DNA of 64,000 bases from positions 248,001 through 312,000 of the forward strand of contig JALJCO010001181.1 in NCBI GenBank assembly GCA_023101725.1, written 5' to 3'. Each line of letters starts with the position of its first letter. Within the stretch, counting starts at the first letter, position 1. The DNA is from Atherinomorus stipes. Lineage: Eukaryota; Chordata; Actinopteri; Atheriniformes; Atherinidae. Below are positions 36,050-46,039 of the stretch, in pieces. The translations under genes and the position numbers were made by a program. Under the pieces are notes generated by a model. It saw only the letters and a list, made by a program, of their open reading frames with translations. It was not told where the DNA came from and did no database searches.

Positions 36050-39000
36050 GTTTTTTTTTTTTGTTTTGTGTTTCTTTTTTTTTGGAGAGTTGGGGCGCTT
36101 GCGGCAAGTGGGTGCGCGCGCGTTTTGGTTAAGGAAACAATTTCTTTCCTTAAAAAAAAATAGTTTGTGATATAGGAGTGGTGGGTTTTGGGTATTGAAG
36201 TGGGTGTGTGCGAGCTGGTGGTTCACGTTCTGTGGGGAGTGATATTTGCCGAGTGTGGCGAATGGGTGTGTCTGCTGGCGAAGAAGCGGGTTTGATTGGT
36301 TGTTGTGGTCTTAAAGGGTCATTTGGTGAAAATATTGTGTTTGTTATGTTGTGGGCTGTGTGTTGGTTTGTGTGTATTTATGCAAATGGTTGTTTAAATT
36401 CTAAATTTGTTTTTGTTTATATATTATTTGTTCTTCTTTAAAAATACTTAAAGGAAAAGAAATTTTCTGTTGTTTCTTTAGTGAAAAGTAAAGGATTAAA
36501 GGTGGTTTAATGTTGTCCAGTGTGAGTGTAGTGTAAGTTGTCTGTGTGGGTGTGTGTTTCTTTTTTGTCATGTAGAAATGAAATGCGTTAAAAAAAATTG
36601 TTGTTGTTTGAGTGTTGGGGAGGAGGATTGTGGAGTAGTGCCGTTGTGGAGACTCTTTGGCGGGAATGTTTTCTATAGGTTGTTGTAGTTGTGGTGGTGT
36701 TGTTTTGGTGTACAGCGTGTTAAGTGGTGGGTGTATAAAGAAAATGTTTAAAGATTCGATTGTTTATTTCCTCTGGGTGGCGTTCTCAATAAGAAAGAAA
36801 TGAAAGAATGAAAAACTTTGGGGAAAGTTGTGCTTTTTTTTATAGTGTTTTTGGGTGTGGTTGTGGAGGATGATTCCTGTCTTGAAGCGCTGGGCCTGCT
36901 TGTTGTTTTAGTGTTGTGGAGAGGATGGGAGTGTCCCTCTTTGTTGTGGTCTTTTGAAATAGTAGGGAGGTTTCCCCAGAAGCGCTGGTTGTTGTTTCTT
37001 AAGTTGGTTTGTGTGGCAGAGATGTGAAAGTAATGGCCCCCAAGACTATAGAGCTGCAAATTGTTGAGCGTTGATGTCTCGCTTCTAAGAGTAGGTCTGC
37101 TCGACCTTGGGTGCTGTGCTTCAATAAGCTGTTGTCAGTGATGGTTTTGTGTTTCCCCCCAGGTGTGAGGCTGCTGTTTTGAGTCAAGTGCTGGTTTAGT
37201 GGGTTGCGCCAAAGTGCGGGGGCTGAGGGGTTGAGTGAGGCAGAGGGGAAGAAAGACAGAAAAAAGAATCTTTGTGCTTGTGCAAAAGATGGAAGGCATC
37301 AGAGTTGTTGGGCAATTATCTTGAAAGTTTAGTGCGGTTCACTTGTGTGATTGGATGGAAATGATTAGTGCCCACTCCATAAAGTGCTTTGCCTTGGTTC
37401 CCTTTCTGATCAAATTTTTTTTTAATTTTTCTTTAAGTGAAATTTTCAAATAAAAGTGAGAGAAACGGTTGGTTATCTCCTCTCCCTTTTTTTGTGCAGA
37501 GGCCGTTCAGATTTTATAAGGTTTGAATTTTCTGCAATGTTGCTTGTTGACCAAAAGAGTAGTGAAGAGGTTGAGATATTTGTTAAAGCCCATAGAGGGA
37601 AAAAAGCTGGCTCTTTGCTCCTCGTGGAGCAGTGGAGACTTTGAGTGATAAATGGAGAATTTTTTTGTTGAAGGTGACTCTTCTTCTTTTGAGTTTTGTT
37701 AGACTTGTCAGTGATGTCTCATGTTTTACTGTTTCTTGTGAAAGGAAGGTTGAGATCAGCTTCTGTTATAAATAAGAGAACTAAAAGAGAATGGGTCTCA
37801 GTTTGCTAGAAGTGGAGACATTATATGAAAGATATGAAGAGGAGACACAATGCACCCCTATTTTTCTCCTGGTCAATTTTGAGATTTTCATTTTTTTCCC
37901 TCTCCTTAACATTTTTCAGACTGGTAAAAACATATAAAAATAAATTTGGGTTTTTTCTATATTGTCTGTGCACCTAATCCAATGCAGCTAAAGTTGCCTT
38001 TTCTCAAAATGAGTTTTTTTTCTTACTCCATAGCAGCACTACAGGCCAACGATTTTGCTTTGCTGTATTCTTAGTTTTACGAGGAGGATTTTTGAATCTA
38101 AGCTGATTTATAGACATCATCCAAAAATATGCCAAAATTGTTTTTTCTGGTTGTTGATATATTTGATTGAATAATAAAAAGATATCCAATCCCCTCGTTT
38201 TGTTTTTGAACAATTTTTTTGGCTGTATAACACCTATTTGCATATAAATTTAGAGACTTGCAATTGCATTACAAAAATGCGCCTTGTGAGGAATAACAGG
38301 AAGTTTCATGTGATACCAGTTCGTTAAATGTTTTCCCTATTTGCCTGTAGTGTCTCGCTTAAGGGACTTATGTGGACCTTATATAGTCCAAACATTTGTT
38401 CCTCTAAGTTACATAGGTGTGGTAGTTCTGTCTTTTAGGGAGGTTTTTCTGTGTGACCCCTGTGTTGTATATGATAAAGAGTTAGCTGTCTGTGGAGAGG
38501 AATATTGTCCTGCTTAGTGTTTGTGAGAAGTATGAGGGTTAGGGTTTGTCCTTTTTGTGGTCAGGCTAAATGTTTTGTGGGTTTATGTGTGGTTTTACCT
38601 TGTTTTTGTTTTACTGTTTTCATTGTGTTGCATTTTATTGTGTTGCCTCTGTGTTGTTTTTTTATTCACTGCTGACTTTTACTTTGTAAAGCACTTTAGT
38701 TGGCCCTCAGCCTTTAAAAACGTGCAATAAAAATAAAGCTGCATTGATGTTTCTTGTCTGTCAGGTCTTGCATATTTCTAATAAAATAATTACTCTGTAG
38801 TTCCGAAGAAGATGCATTTATTTGACTAAAAAGATGTTAATACTATAAAGGAAATGTGTCATTATAAAAAGTGTTTCTATATAAATAGTTTATTAAAAGG
38901 CCACATTAACTCAGAGACTTTGAACATGATGCTGAACACTCAAGTGAGAAATATTTGCTCTGCTGAACCCAGATGTGATGATGCTTCGTTTTCACTTCTT

Positions 39001-39500
39001 ATGGAAATTTTTAAACAGAATAGAATTTTCCCATGAAGCTGATTTTTCTTTTTCTGTAATCTGATCATGGTGTGGTGGTGTAGGTTTGATTAATTATCTG
39101 TTCCAGTTTTCCTCTGTTTTTAATGTTGTCAACCATATAAATATCTGCTATCAACTGTTTTCACTCGTTAATATAATCATGAATATTCCCTTGTCTGTTG
39201 GAGTCACAAACATCATGACCTCTTGCCTTGTAGGCTTTATGTGATGCTTCATCTTGTTTTTATTTTCTTTTGTTGTTTCTCACATTAATTTGCTGTTCCT
39301 TGTTAGTAGCCTACGAGTTTCTGTCTTCTTTCTGTCTTATAGTTTTCATTATATTTTCTCAGTGGTTTTTGTTGTGTTTTGATTAGATTTGGTTTTGATG
39401 ACAGCACTGGGCTGCTGTTGTCCTGTTTCTTGAAATGTGATTTGGTTTTTTTTCTGGGGTGGTGTGTGTTCAGTGAACTGTATCAGTCTAGCAGCAGTCA
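36050..39500. other. Spacer between lectin gene and IgL locus; first part C-poor and G/T-rich
   Basis: From 36050 to about 37750 the plus strand is dominated by G and T (for example four C in 36601-36660). No exon is recognised. From about 38.7 kb the composition returns to normal. The block at about 38910-39000 (TTTGAACATGATGCTGAACA) is a diverged copy of 49255-49330 within the IgL locus, so the duplicated IgL territory starts here. Confidence 0.5.
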
Positions 39501-39530
39501 GTTCAGTTTCTGTTCAGTCCGACTGAGGGA

Positions 39531-39558
39531 GGTTTTTGTACGACTGTTTTTCACTGTG
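39531..39558 (-). promoter_or_regulatory. 12-spacer recombination signal, V1
   Basis: Read on the V strand: heptamer CACAGTG, spacer of 12, nonamer ACAAAAACC, all consensus. Confidence 0.93.
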
Positions 39559-40076
39559 TGAACACATCCTTGCTGCTGATGTAGTGATAACTCTGACAGT
39601 AATAAACTGCAGCATCTTCAGCCTGAACTCCACTGATGGTCAGAGTGAAGTCAGAGTTTGATCCACTGCCTGTAAAACGATCTAGAATCTCTGATTCTGT
39701 GCTGCTAGCACAGTATATGAGGAGTTTAGGGTTTGTCCATCTTTCTGTTGGTACCAGGCTAAATAGTGGTCACCATCATAATAAACATCCTGACTGGTTC
39801 TACATGTGATGGTGACGGTTCCTCCCAGATCAGATGTCTTTGCTGCAGGCTGTCTCACTGTGACCTGTCCTCTGGACTCTGAGGATACAGAGACAAAAAC
39901 ATAAAGCAGCTTCATGGTTTTGTGGGCTTCATTTCAGAGGGACGGATGTTCATAGAGGAGAGGAGTTGGATTCTCTGGACTTTACCTGTGAAGCAGCAGC
40001 AGAGGAGAGTCCAGATGAGGACGCAGATCAAAGTCATGTTTTTCATGAGGAGGATTTCTGTGGCTTCTGTTGTCAT
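39559..40076 (-). pseudogene. IgL V1 (family A), one-base frameshift
   Basis: The leader exon is 40076-39986 ([20 protein letters not shown] type) with donor GTAAAG. The V exon 39878-39559 follows a CCTCAG acceptor and carries [20 protein letters not shown]1 and the conserved WYQQKDGQT. In framework 2 a single A is lost compared with its sisters (TTAGGGTTTG against TTAGGAGTTTG on the plus strand). That shifts the frame before framework 3, so no functional domain can be made. Its recombination signal (39531-39558) is still perfect. It could rearrange to a non-productive joint or serve as a conversion donor. Confidence 0.9.
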
Positions 40077-40115
40077 GAAGGACAGCTGTCAGTCATCCAG
40101 TCTTCAACTCTCAGG

Positions 40116-40163
40116 ACTATAAACTCTCCCAGAGCACTGGAGCATGGTGCTGCTGATGCAAAG
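40116..40163 (-). promoter_or_regulatory. V1 promoter: octamer-like and TATA-like sites
   Basis: ATGCAAAG at 40156-40163 differs by one base from the immunoglobulin octamer ATGCAAAT. TATAAA (plus strand, 40118-40123), read TTTATA on the gene strand, lies about 42 bases from the leader ATG. The same pair recurs before every family A leader. Confidence 0.6.
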
Positions 40164-40504
40164 TGGCTCTCTATGGAAATGTTCTCACTTCCTCTGCAAC
40201 TTGGATATATATGCATACTGTATGTATCCTTTTATTTTTTTAATGCAAAATTATTTCATCATGAATTTTTATATAATATCTCCATAGAATATTTTTTTTA
40301 CAATAAAAGTACTTCCCATATTTTGGTGCCCAATTTGTGTAGTCAGAAATCTGTGTGTCTCCACAGTTAGAGGATTGTTACAGAATAAGTTTTTATGACT
40401 GCAGAAGATGTTGAGTGGTGGAAGATGAATATGCTGTTCATCGTAAAAACGTGATTTCTTTAATAATCACATTTTTAAAAAGCCTCTCAAACATTTGTAT
40501 ATTT

Positions 40505-40660
40505 ATTCCTCAAATCTGTCTTGCTGTGCTTCAGCAATGATGTCTGACTGTTGCTATGGTTACTGAAATAAAAGTGATAAGTGAAAGACTGAAGAGGAGT
40601 TTCATCTCAAGAAAGCACTCCATCCTCTGTCTGCAGTGGGTCCAATCCGTTCCAACGTTA
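40505..40660 (+). pseudogene. Relic of an IgL C-exon upstream region
   Basis: TTGCTATGGTTACTGAAATA, then a GAAGAGGAGTTTCATCT-like stretch and CTGCAGTGGGTCCAATCC, follow the same order as the 150 bases before C2 and C3, where CTGCAGTGGGTCGAGTC is the C acceptor. Similarity ends about 20 bases into the exon. This is all that is left of an older C exon between V1 and V2. Confidence 0.7.
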
Positions 40661-41505
40661 CGATGCTTCAGCTTCCAGTGAGGAGAGAAAGAATGACCAT
40701 GCCATGATGACGACTTGATGAACAATAAAAGTACAAAAAAAGAAAAAAAAATGCATATTGTGTTTAATCTTGCCATCTAAAATCACAAGAAAGATTAACA
40801 TCATGTCAGAGTATCCACCATGGTTTTTCCATGTTCCACATTTTTATGCCTGAATAATTTACTTTCCTTATCATACTACACTGTTCCCAGTATCATCTGC
40901 TGTTGAAAGAGAGTCTTTAATTTAATGGTATACATGTCAATTAAACAACAAACTCATTAAAATAACACAAACAGCATATTCTCTTCCTGTCCTCTGCATT
41001 CAGCAACATTAGGCAAGTCATTTACTTTTTTAAAAATAAATTCCTAAATTGTCATGGCATTAATGTAGTATGTCTAGTATGTGAATGAAAATTAAAATAA
41101 AAAAAGTGATTCGCATTTTACAATACTAGAATTTCCCTTTCGGGGATGAATAAATTGTATTTTTCATTTCATTTCATTATCATTACCTAAACGATAAAAA
41201 CACATTTGGAATATACATAAATGTCAGATTATCTGACTTTCATTATTAAAGGTAATTCATAACAGTCATACAAAAGACCACAGTGTTCGGTTCTGACAAA
41301 GTTTGTAATTAGTATAAAAGAAGTTTGATAGAAAATTTGAATTAACTGATCTGATGATGAGCTTTTAAATGAAGCCTGATTTTATGAAACTAATTATCTT
41401 TAAATGAGTTATTATGATTTATATGAAGTGAAGCAGACTGCTTCAAGTAAATCAGAAACTTCTGCTTGAATGCAGCTGTGGATCAGTTCCTCTGCAGCTG
41501 ATGGA

Positions 41506-41533
41506 GGTTTTTGTACGACGTTGTATCACTGTG
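41506..41533 (-). promoter_or_regulatory. 12-spacer recombination signal, V2
   Basis: Heptamer CACAGTG, a 12-base spacer that differs from family A (ATACAACGTCGT), nonamer ACAAAAACC. Confidence 0.93.
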
Positions 41534-42069
41534 TGAACGGTGTGCTGTAATCCTGCTGACAGTGATAAACTCCTGCATCTTCAGGCTGAACTCTACTGAT
41601 GGTCAGAGTGAAGTCAGTTCCAGACTGACTTCCACTGAAACGATCAGAAACTCCTGACTGGCGGTTTGTAGCCCACCAAATCAAGAGTTTAGGAGCTTCT
41701 CCGGGTTTCTGAAGGTACCAATCCACCTCATTAGTTACACTAGAACTGGCTTTACATTTAATAGAGACAGTTTGTCCTGGAGACACAGACTGAGATCCAG
41801 GAGTCTGAGTCATGATGATTTCTGATGAAGAACCTGGAAAGATGAAAAGATATAATCATTTTAAAGTAATTCTGCTAAAGAGGATGATTTCTCTAAGATG
41901 GAGAACAGATGGAAGAAGGTGAATGCTGCTTGTTTCAGTGTTTCTCCATCACAGCAGAACATCATTGTGGTGAACCTGGTTGCATCCTGACGCAAGATTT
42001 TCACAAGAGAGTCTCACCCTGAACAAGGAGCCCCAGGGTGGTCAGCAGTAGAGTCAGTGACATCATCAT
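41534..42069 (-). CDS. IgL V2 (family B, kappa-like), intact
   Basis: The leader exon 42069-42018 encodes [17 protein letters not shown], a typical signal peptide, and has a GTGAGA donor. The V exon 41833-41534 carries the [13 protein letters not shown] framework 1, first Cys (IKCKASSSV), [31 protein letters not shown] and second Cys ([10 protein letters not shown]). All invariant immunoglobulin V residues are present, and the frame is open up to a perfect 12-spacer recombination signal. It encodes the antigen-binding variable part of a light chain after joining to a J. It differs strongly from the family A segments on either side and shares its leader only with V6. Confidence 0.93.
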
Positions 42070-42146
42070 TGTGTCTCTGAAAGGTCTGAACAGCCACTGA
42101 TCAACACTGACCTCTTAACAGCTGGAAGCAGAGAGGCAGGACACAT

Positions 42147-42154
42147 ATGCAAAA
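42147..42154 (-). promoter_or_regulatory. V2 octamer-like site
   Basis: ATGCAAAA, one change from ATGCAAAT, about 80 bases upstream of the leader ATG. A CAGCTG E-box lies between. Confidence 0.55.
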
Positions 42155-43159
42155 CACACAGTCAGTCAGCTGCACATCATCCTCTACATCTCATCATCAT
42201 CATCCTCACTTTTTTATTATTTTCTAGCAAGAAATCAGATTTAATGACTTCCCTTTATTTATCAATAAGATCTTGTTTTACAGAAATAAGCATTTAGTGT
42301 GTAAATGTTTTAAAAAATGTTTGGATATTGATGGTGAAGTTATAAATTGAGATTTCCTCAGGTCTCCATGACACATCATACAGCAACATAAAATATGGTG
42401 AATACAACTTAAAATGTTAAGCTCAAAATCACTCGACATTCATTCTTTAAATGTTCTGAGACTCTGGGACAAACCGGATGTATCAGAAAAAAATATTAAT
42501 TGAAAACCTTTTAAAATTAACAGTTTTCGAAAAATTTCTCTAAAAGAATAAAACATGTTAGAGACATTTAATAACAAAATAAAGCTCCATGTGATCATGA
42601 TCATCTGATATGAGGGAGAGTCACTCTGTTGGCCCTCATGAGATTGTTTGATCATCTTTTTTCTTCTGGATTTTGTATCTTTCCTTCTTAATGATCACAG
42701 CTGACTCAGAGATTTCTGTTTTATCTTCGTTTTTAAAGTAATATTATCAAAATTTGTGTTATATTATGTCTAAGTTTTCTAATGATGACCAGGGTCTTCA
42801 TATGTTACATTTACATTTTAAGTTCAGTAAGACAGTCGTAATCCTCAGAGAAACTAGGTTTGAAGATTTCATGTCTTTTCCACGACTATTGCAAGTTGTT
42901 GCAAGTTTCTTTTTGCAAATATGATTGTTTAAAAAAATGAAGAATAAAACATACAATGATTATATTTAGTTTGTTTACTGCAAGATAGTTTTCAGTCAGT
43001 GAAGTTGTCCTTATCTGTTTTTATTTTAATTAAAGCACTAAAGTTATAATGATTGGGTTGGTGCAATGTGAGTGTGTGCATTAGTGTTTGTAACTGTTCA
43101 GTGAACTGTATCAGTCTCTGCAGCAGTCAGTTCAGTTTCTGTTCAGTCTGACTGAGGGA

Positions 43160-43187
43160 GGTTTTTGTACGACTGTTTTTCACTGTG
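43160..43187 (-). promoter_or_regulatory. 12-spacer recombination signal, V3
   Basis: Consensus heptamer and nonamer with spacer AAAAACAGTCGT. Confidence 0.93.
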
Positions 43188-43706
43188 TGAACACATCTTG
43201 GCTGTGATAACTCTGACAGTAATAAACTGCAGCATCTTCAGCCTGAACTCCACTGATGGTCAGAGTGAAGTCAGACTTTGATCCACTGCCTGTAAAACGA
43301 CTTGAAATCCCTGATTCTCTCCTGCTAGCACCATAAATGAGGAGTTTTGGAGTTTGTCCATCTTTATGTTGGTACCAGGCTAAACAGTGGTAGCTGTAAT
43401 AGCTGCTGTAATAAACATCCTGACTGGTTCTACATGTGATGGTGACGGTTCCTCCCAGATCAGATGTCTTTGCTGCAGGCTGAATCACTGTGACCTGTCC
43501 TCTGGACTCTGAGGATACAGAGACAAAAACATAAAGCAGCTTCATGCTTTTGTGGGCTTCATTTCAGAGGGACGGATGTTCATAGAGGAGAGGAGTTGGA
43601 TTCTCTGGACTTTACCTGTGAAGCAGCAGCAGAGGAGAGTCCAGATGAGGACGCAGATCAAAGTCATGTTTTTCATGAGGAGGATTTCTGTGGCTTCTGT
43701 TGTCAT
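43188..43706 (-). CDS. IgL V3 (family A), intact
   Basis: The leader exon is 43706-43616. The V exon, 43508-43188, starts after CCTCAG. It has [17 protein letters not shown], a long Tyr/Ser-rich CDR1 ([10 protein letters not shown]), [31 protein letters not shown] and [10 protein letters not shown], then the 12-spacer signal. An extra Cys lies in CDR1 just before LAWYQ. The open frame through the intron 3' end ([12 protein letters not shown]) is probably not the normal start, because the upstream leader exon with a good donor supplies the signal peptide. Confidence 0.92.
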
Positions 43707-43747
43707 GAAGGACAGCTGTCAGTCATCCAGTCTTCAACTCTCAGGAC

Positions 43748-43793
43748 TATAAACTCTCCCAGAGCACTGGAGCATGGTGCTGCTGATGCAAAG
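43748..43793 (-). promoter_or_regulatory. V3 promoter sites
   Basis: Octamer-like ATGCAAAG at 43786-43793 and TATA-like at 43748-43753, with the same spacing as V1. Confidence 0.6.
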
Positions 43794-44468
43794 TGGCTCT
43801 CTATGGAAATGTTCTCACTCCAGCAGCAACTTGGATCAATATAATGATGATCATGTTTATCAATGAATCAGTCTGATAACTGTAACACTCCACTGAAATA
43901 ATTTTAGATTCAGACGTTTCAGAGTTTATGTCATTAGAATAAAATCCTCCATACAATGCTCTTTGAACCTCGTGCAGATTCTACAAAACTCACTAAAATA
44001 TTTTCTTAGACTCTTTCTGTGTGTGTTATCATATGTGGAGTCTTTGCTGCACGTGGGACAGTGAGTTGTTCCAGGATGAGGAATAAATGGAGAAAGTTGG
44101 GATCAAGTCACCAGCCTTTTAGTTTCAGGAAGCCCACTTTACCATTACAGCAGTATTTTGAAAAGGTTTCCTGCCTTCCTAAAATATTTTCAAGAAAAAA
44201 TAAAACGTTTATTAGATTTTATATTTGATGAAATAACTGATTTCTATGCCTTTTAAATCTTGCATGATGCTTTACACATGCAATTTCTTTTTAAAAAAAA
44301 TGGGTACATTAGGTTGATTTTTATAAAAGTAATAAATCAAAATTTTCCGTTTTGTTCAGAAAATTTTAAGTATGGACATAAGTTGCATTGTGTGAAATAG
44401 TAAGTGTTTTTTTTTTTTGTACAATTTGTTTGTTTCAGAGTCAGAGAGCCGTGTCTCTGTGCATCAGA

Positions 44469-44507
44469 GGTTTTTGTACGGCGGTTCAATGAGTTTTTAT
44501 CACTGTG
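44469..44507 (+). promoter_or_regulatory. 23-spacer recombination signal, J1
   Basis: Nonamer GGTTTTTGT, spacer of 23, heptamer CACTGTG, all consensus in J orientation. Confidence 0.95.
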
Positions 44508-44545
44508 GTACACGTTCGGTGGAGGAACCAGACTGGAGTTTGGAA
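44508..44545 (+). CDS. IgL J1
   Basis: This 38-base joining segment encodes [12 protein letters not shown] with the FGxG motif of light-chain J segments, and ends in a GTAAGT donor that leaves one base over (phase 1). That fits the two-base start of C1. It is on the plus strand, opposite to all V segments, so V joining inverts the DNA between them. Confidence 0.95.
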
Positions 44546-44830
44546 GTAAGTTAAACTTTCTTTTCTTTGAGCACATCTGTTGTCATTTTCAACTTTTTTA
44601 TTCATCTGCAGCACTGCAACTGGAAATTCTTTTATTTTTATTTTCAAACGATTTTATTTTCAAGAATGCGAAGGTTCAAATAAACATTGTAATTTCTAAA
44701 CTAATCACAGCTTCAGTGGTGTTTACACGGACCTGAATAAAATATTTCTCATTCAGAGTGAAATGTAATCTTTTGGAATTATAAATTTAGTTCAGTCTGC
44801 AGTCAGAGAGCCGTGTCTCTGTACATCAGA

Positions 44831-44869
44831 GGTTTTTGTACGGCGGTTCAATGAGTTTGTATCACTGTG
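44831..44869 (+). promoter_or_regulatory. 23-spacer recombination signal, J2
   Basis: Consensus nonamer and heptamer with a 23-base spacer nearly identical to that of J1. Confidence 0.95.
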
Positions 44870-44907
44870 GTGGACTTTTGGTGGAGGAACCAGACTGGAT
44901 GTTGGAA
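44870..44907 (+). CDS. IgL J2
   Basis: Encodes [12 protein letters not shown] and has a GTAAGT donor in phase 1. It is a tandem duplicate of J1, 362 bases downstream, together with the block in front of the nonamer. Both J1 and J2 can splice to C1. Confidence 0.95.
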
Positions 44908-45591
44908 GTAAGTTTTTCTCTTGTTTAACATGGATGTATTGCTAAATTTATCGTATTTACAGTATTCTATTTTGTTTAATTTAATGTTTGAATATTTTTA
45001 ATGGAAAAGGACATTCACAAAAAATATTCTCGATGGTTTTTAACTGAGATCAGATCTATTAAAATGTGTACACATCTCTGTTAAAATCCAGACTAAAACC
45101 TTTATTTCAAATAGTTTGAAATGATCTTTTTTTTTTTTTTTTTAACCTTCAATCTTAGTGAAGAAGTCTTTGAAAAAGTCTTGGAAAGAAGTTTATTGTG
45201 ACTGGATGAAGTGAAATAAAATGAGAACAAATCTAAGAATTTATTTCTGCAAATTTTTTACCGTTCTAAACTTTTTGCTGGATTTTCCAGATTTCAGGAA
45301 AGTGAATTCTGATTATTTTAACTGTAAATGAAGTAAAACTGATGTAAATATTTTTCCATCTACGTGTTATTTTCTGTCCAGTTTGAGATATTTCTGATCA
45401 AACTGATTCTGAGCTGAAATGCATGAGAGGTTTGTTGAAGGGAAGTGAAACAATGTGAGTCAGTGATTGTTGGAGCAGAAAAACATCTGGTAGAAACTTC
45501 TTAAAGGAGGAAATGAACTCTCAGTAAAGACGTCTGCTGCTTGATGTTAGATGTGTGCTTCCTGTCCTCTAATCTGACTGCTGTCTCCTAG

Positions 45592-45917
45592 GTGATACTC
45601 CTCCCATCCTGACGGTGCTGCCTCCGTCCAGTGACGAGATAAAGACAGGCCATGCCACACTCATGTGTCTGGCCAACAAGGGCTTCCCCTCAGACTGGAG
45701 TTTGTCCTGGAAGGTGGACGACAGCAGCAGCAGCAGCGATGGGCAGCAACAGAGTCCCGGGATGCTGCAGAAGGACGGCCTCTACAGCTGGAGCAGCACC
45801 CTGAGGCTCTCTGCAGTCCAGTGGGAGAAGGTGGTCTCTGTGACCTGTGAGGCCACCAAAAGCTCCCAGTCTCCCATCTCACAGATACTGAGGAGAGACC
45901 AGTGTTCCCAGTCCTGA
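45592..45917 (+). CDS. IgL constant exon C1
   Basis: One C1-set immunoglobulin domain in a single exon after a CTCCTAG acceptor. The J-derived A plus GT makes Ser, then [13 protein letters not shown]. Conserved features are the first Cys (LMCLANKGF), the Trp (WSLSWKVDD), YSWSSTLRL, the second Cys (VTCEAT) and a near-terminal Cys (RRDQC) that bonds to the heavy chain. It ends with a stop at 45917. The sequence is that of teleost type 1 (kappa-like) light chains. A run of five Ser codons (four AGC) lies in the D-E loop. Two J segments precede it. Confidence 0.96.
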
Positions 45918-46011
45918 CCAGGCCTCTGAGTTTTTCATTGTTTCTTCTCTCTGTCTCTCTTCTGTAACTTTTATTCCTTCTGGTTTTGATGATTCAACCT
46001 TGTTTTCAATC

Positions 46012-46017
46012 AATAAA
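46012..46017 (+). terminator. Polyadenylation signal of C1
   Basis: AATAAA 95 bases after the stop; a second AATAAA follows at about 46030. Confidence 0.75.
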
Positions 46018-46039
46018 TGTTTGTACCAAAAATAAATGA

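Noticed and set aside
36748..37059. A 103-codon minus-strand frame in the C-poor block
   Set aside because: Long open frames arise by chance in such skewed sequence; no recognisable protein.
39900..39915. [12 protein letters not shown] as the normal start of family A V genes
   Set aside because: A proper leader exon with ATG, hydrophobic stretch and GTAAAG donor lies about 100 bases upstream, and CCTCAG is a good acceptor. The intronic ATG is kept only as a possible alternative.
45661..45882. Minus-strand and shifted frames over C1 and C2 with Ser/Cys-rich proteins
   Set aside because: Shadows of the C exons, caused by the AGC repeat.
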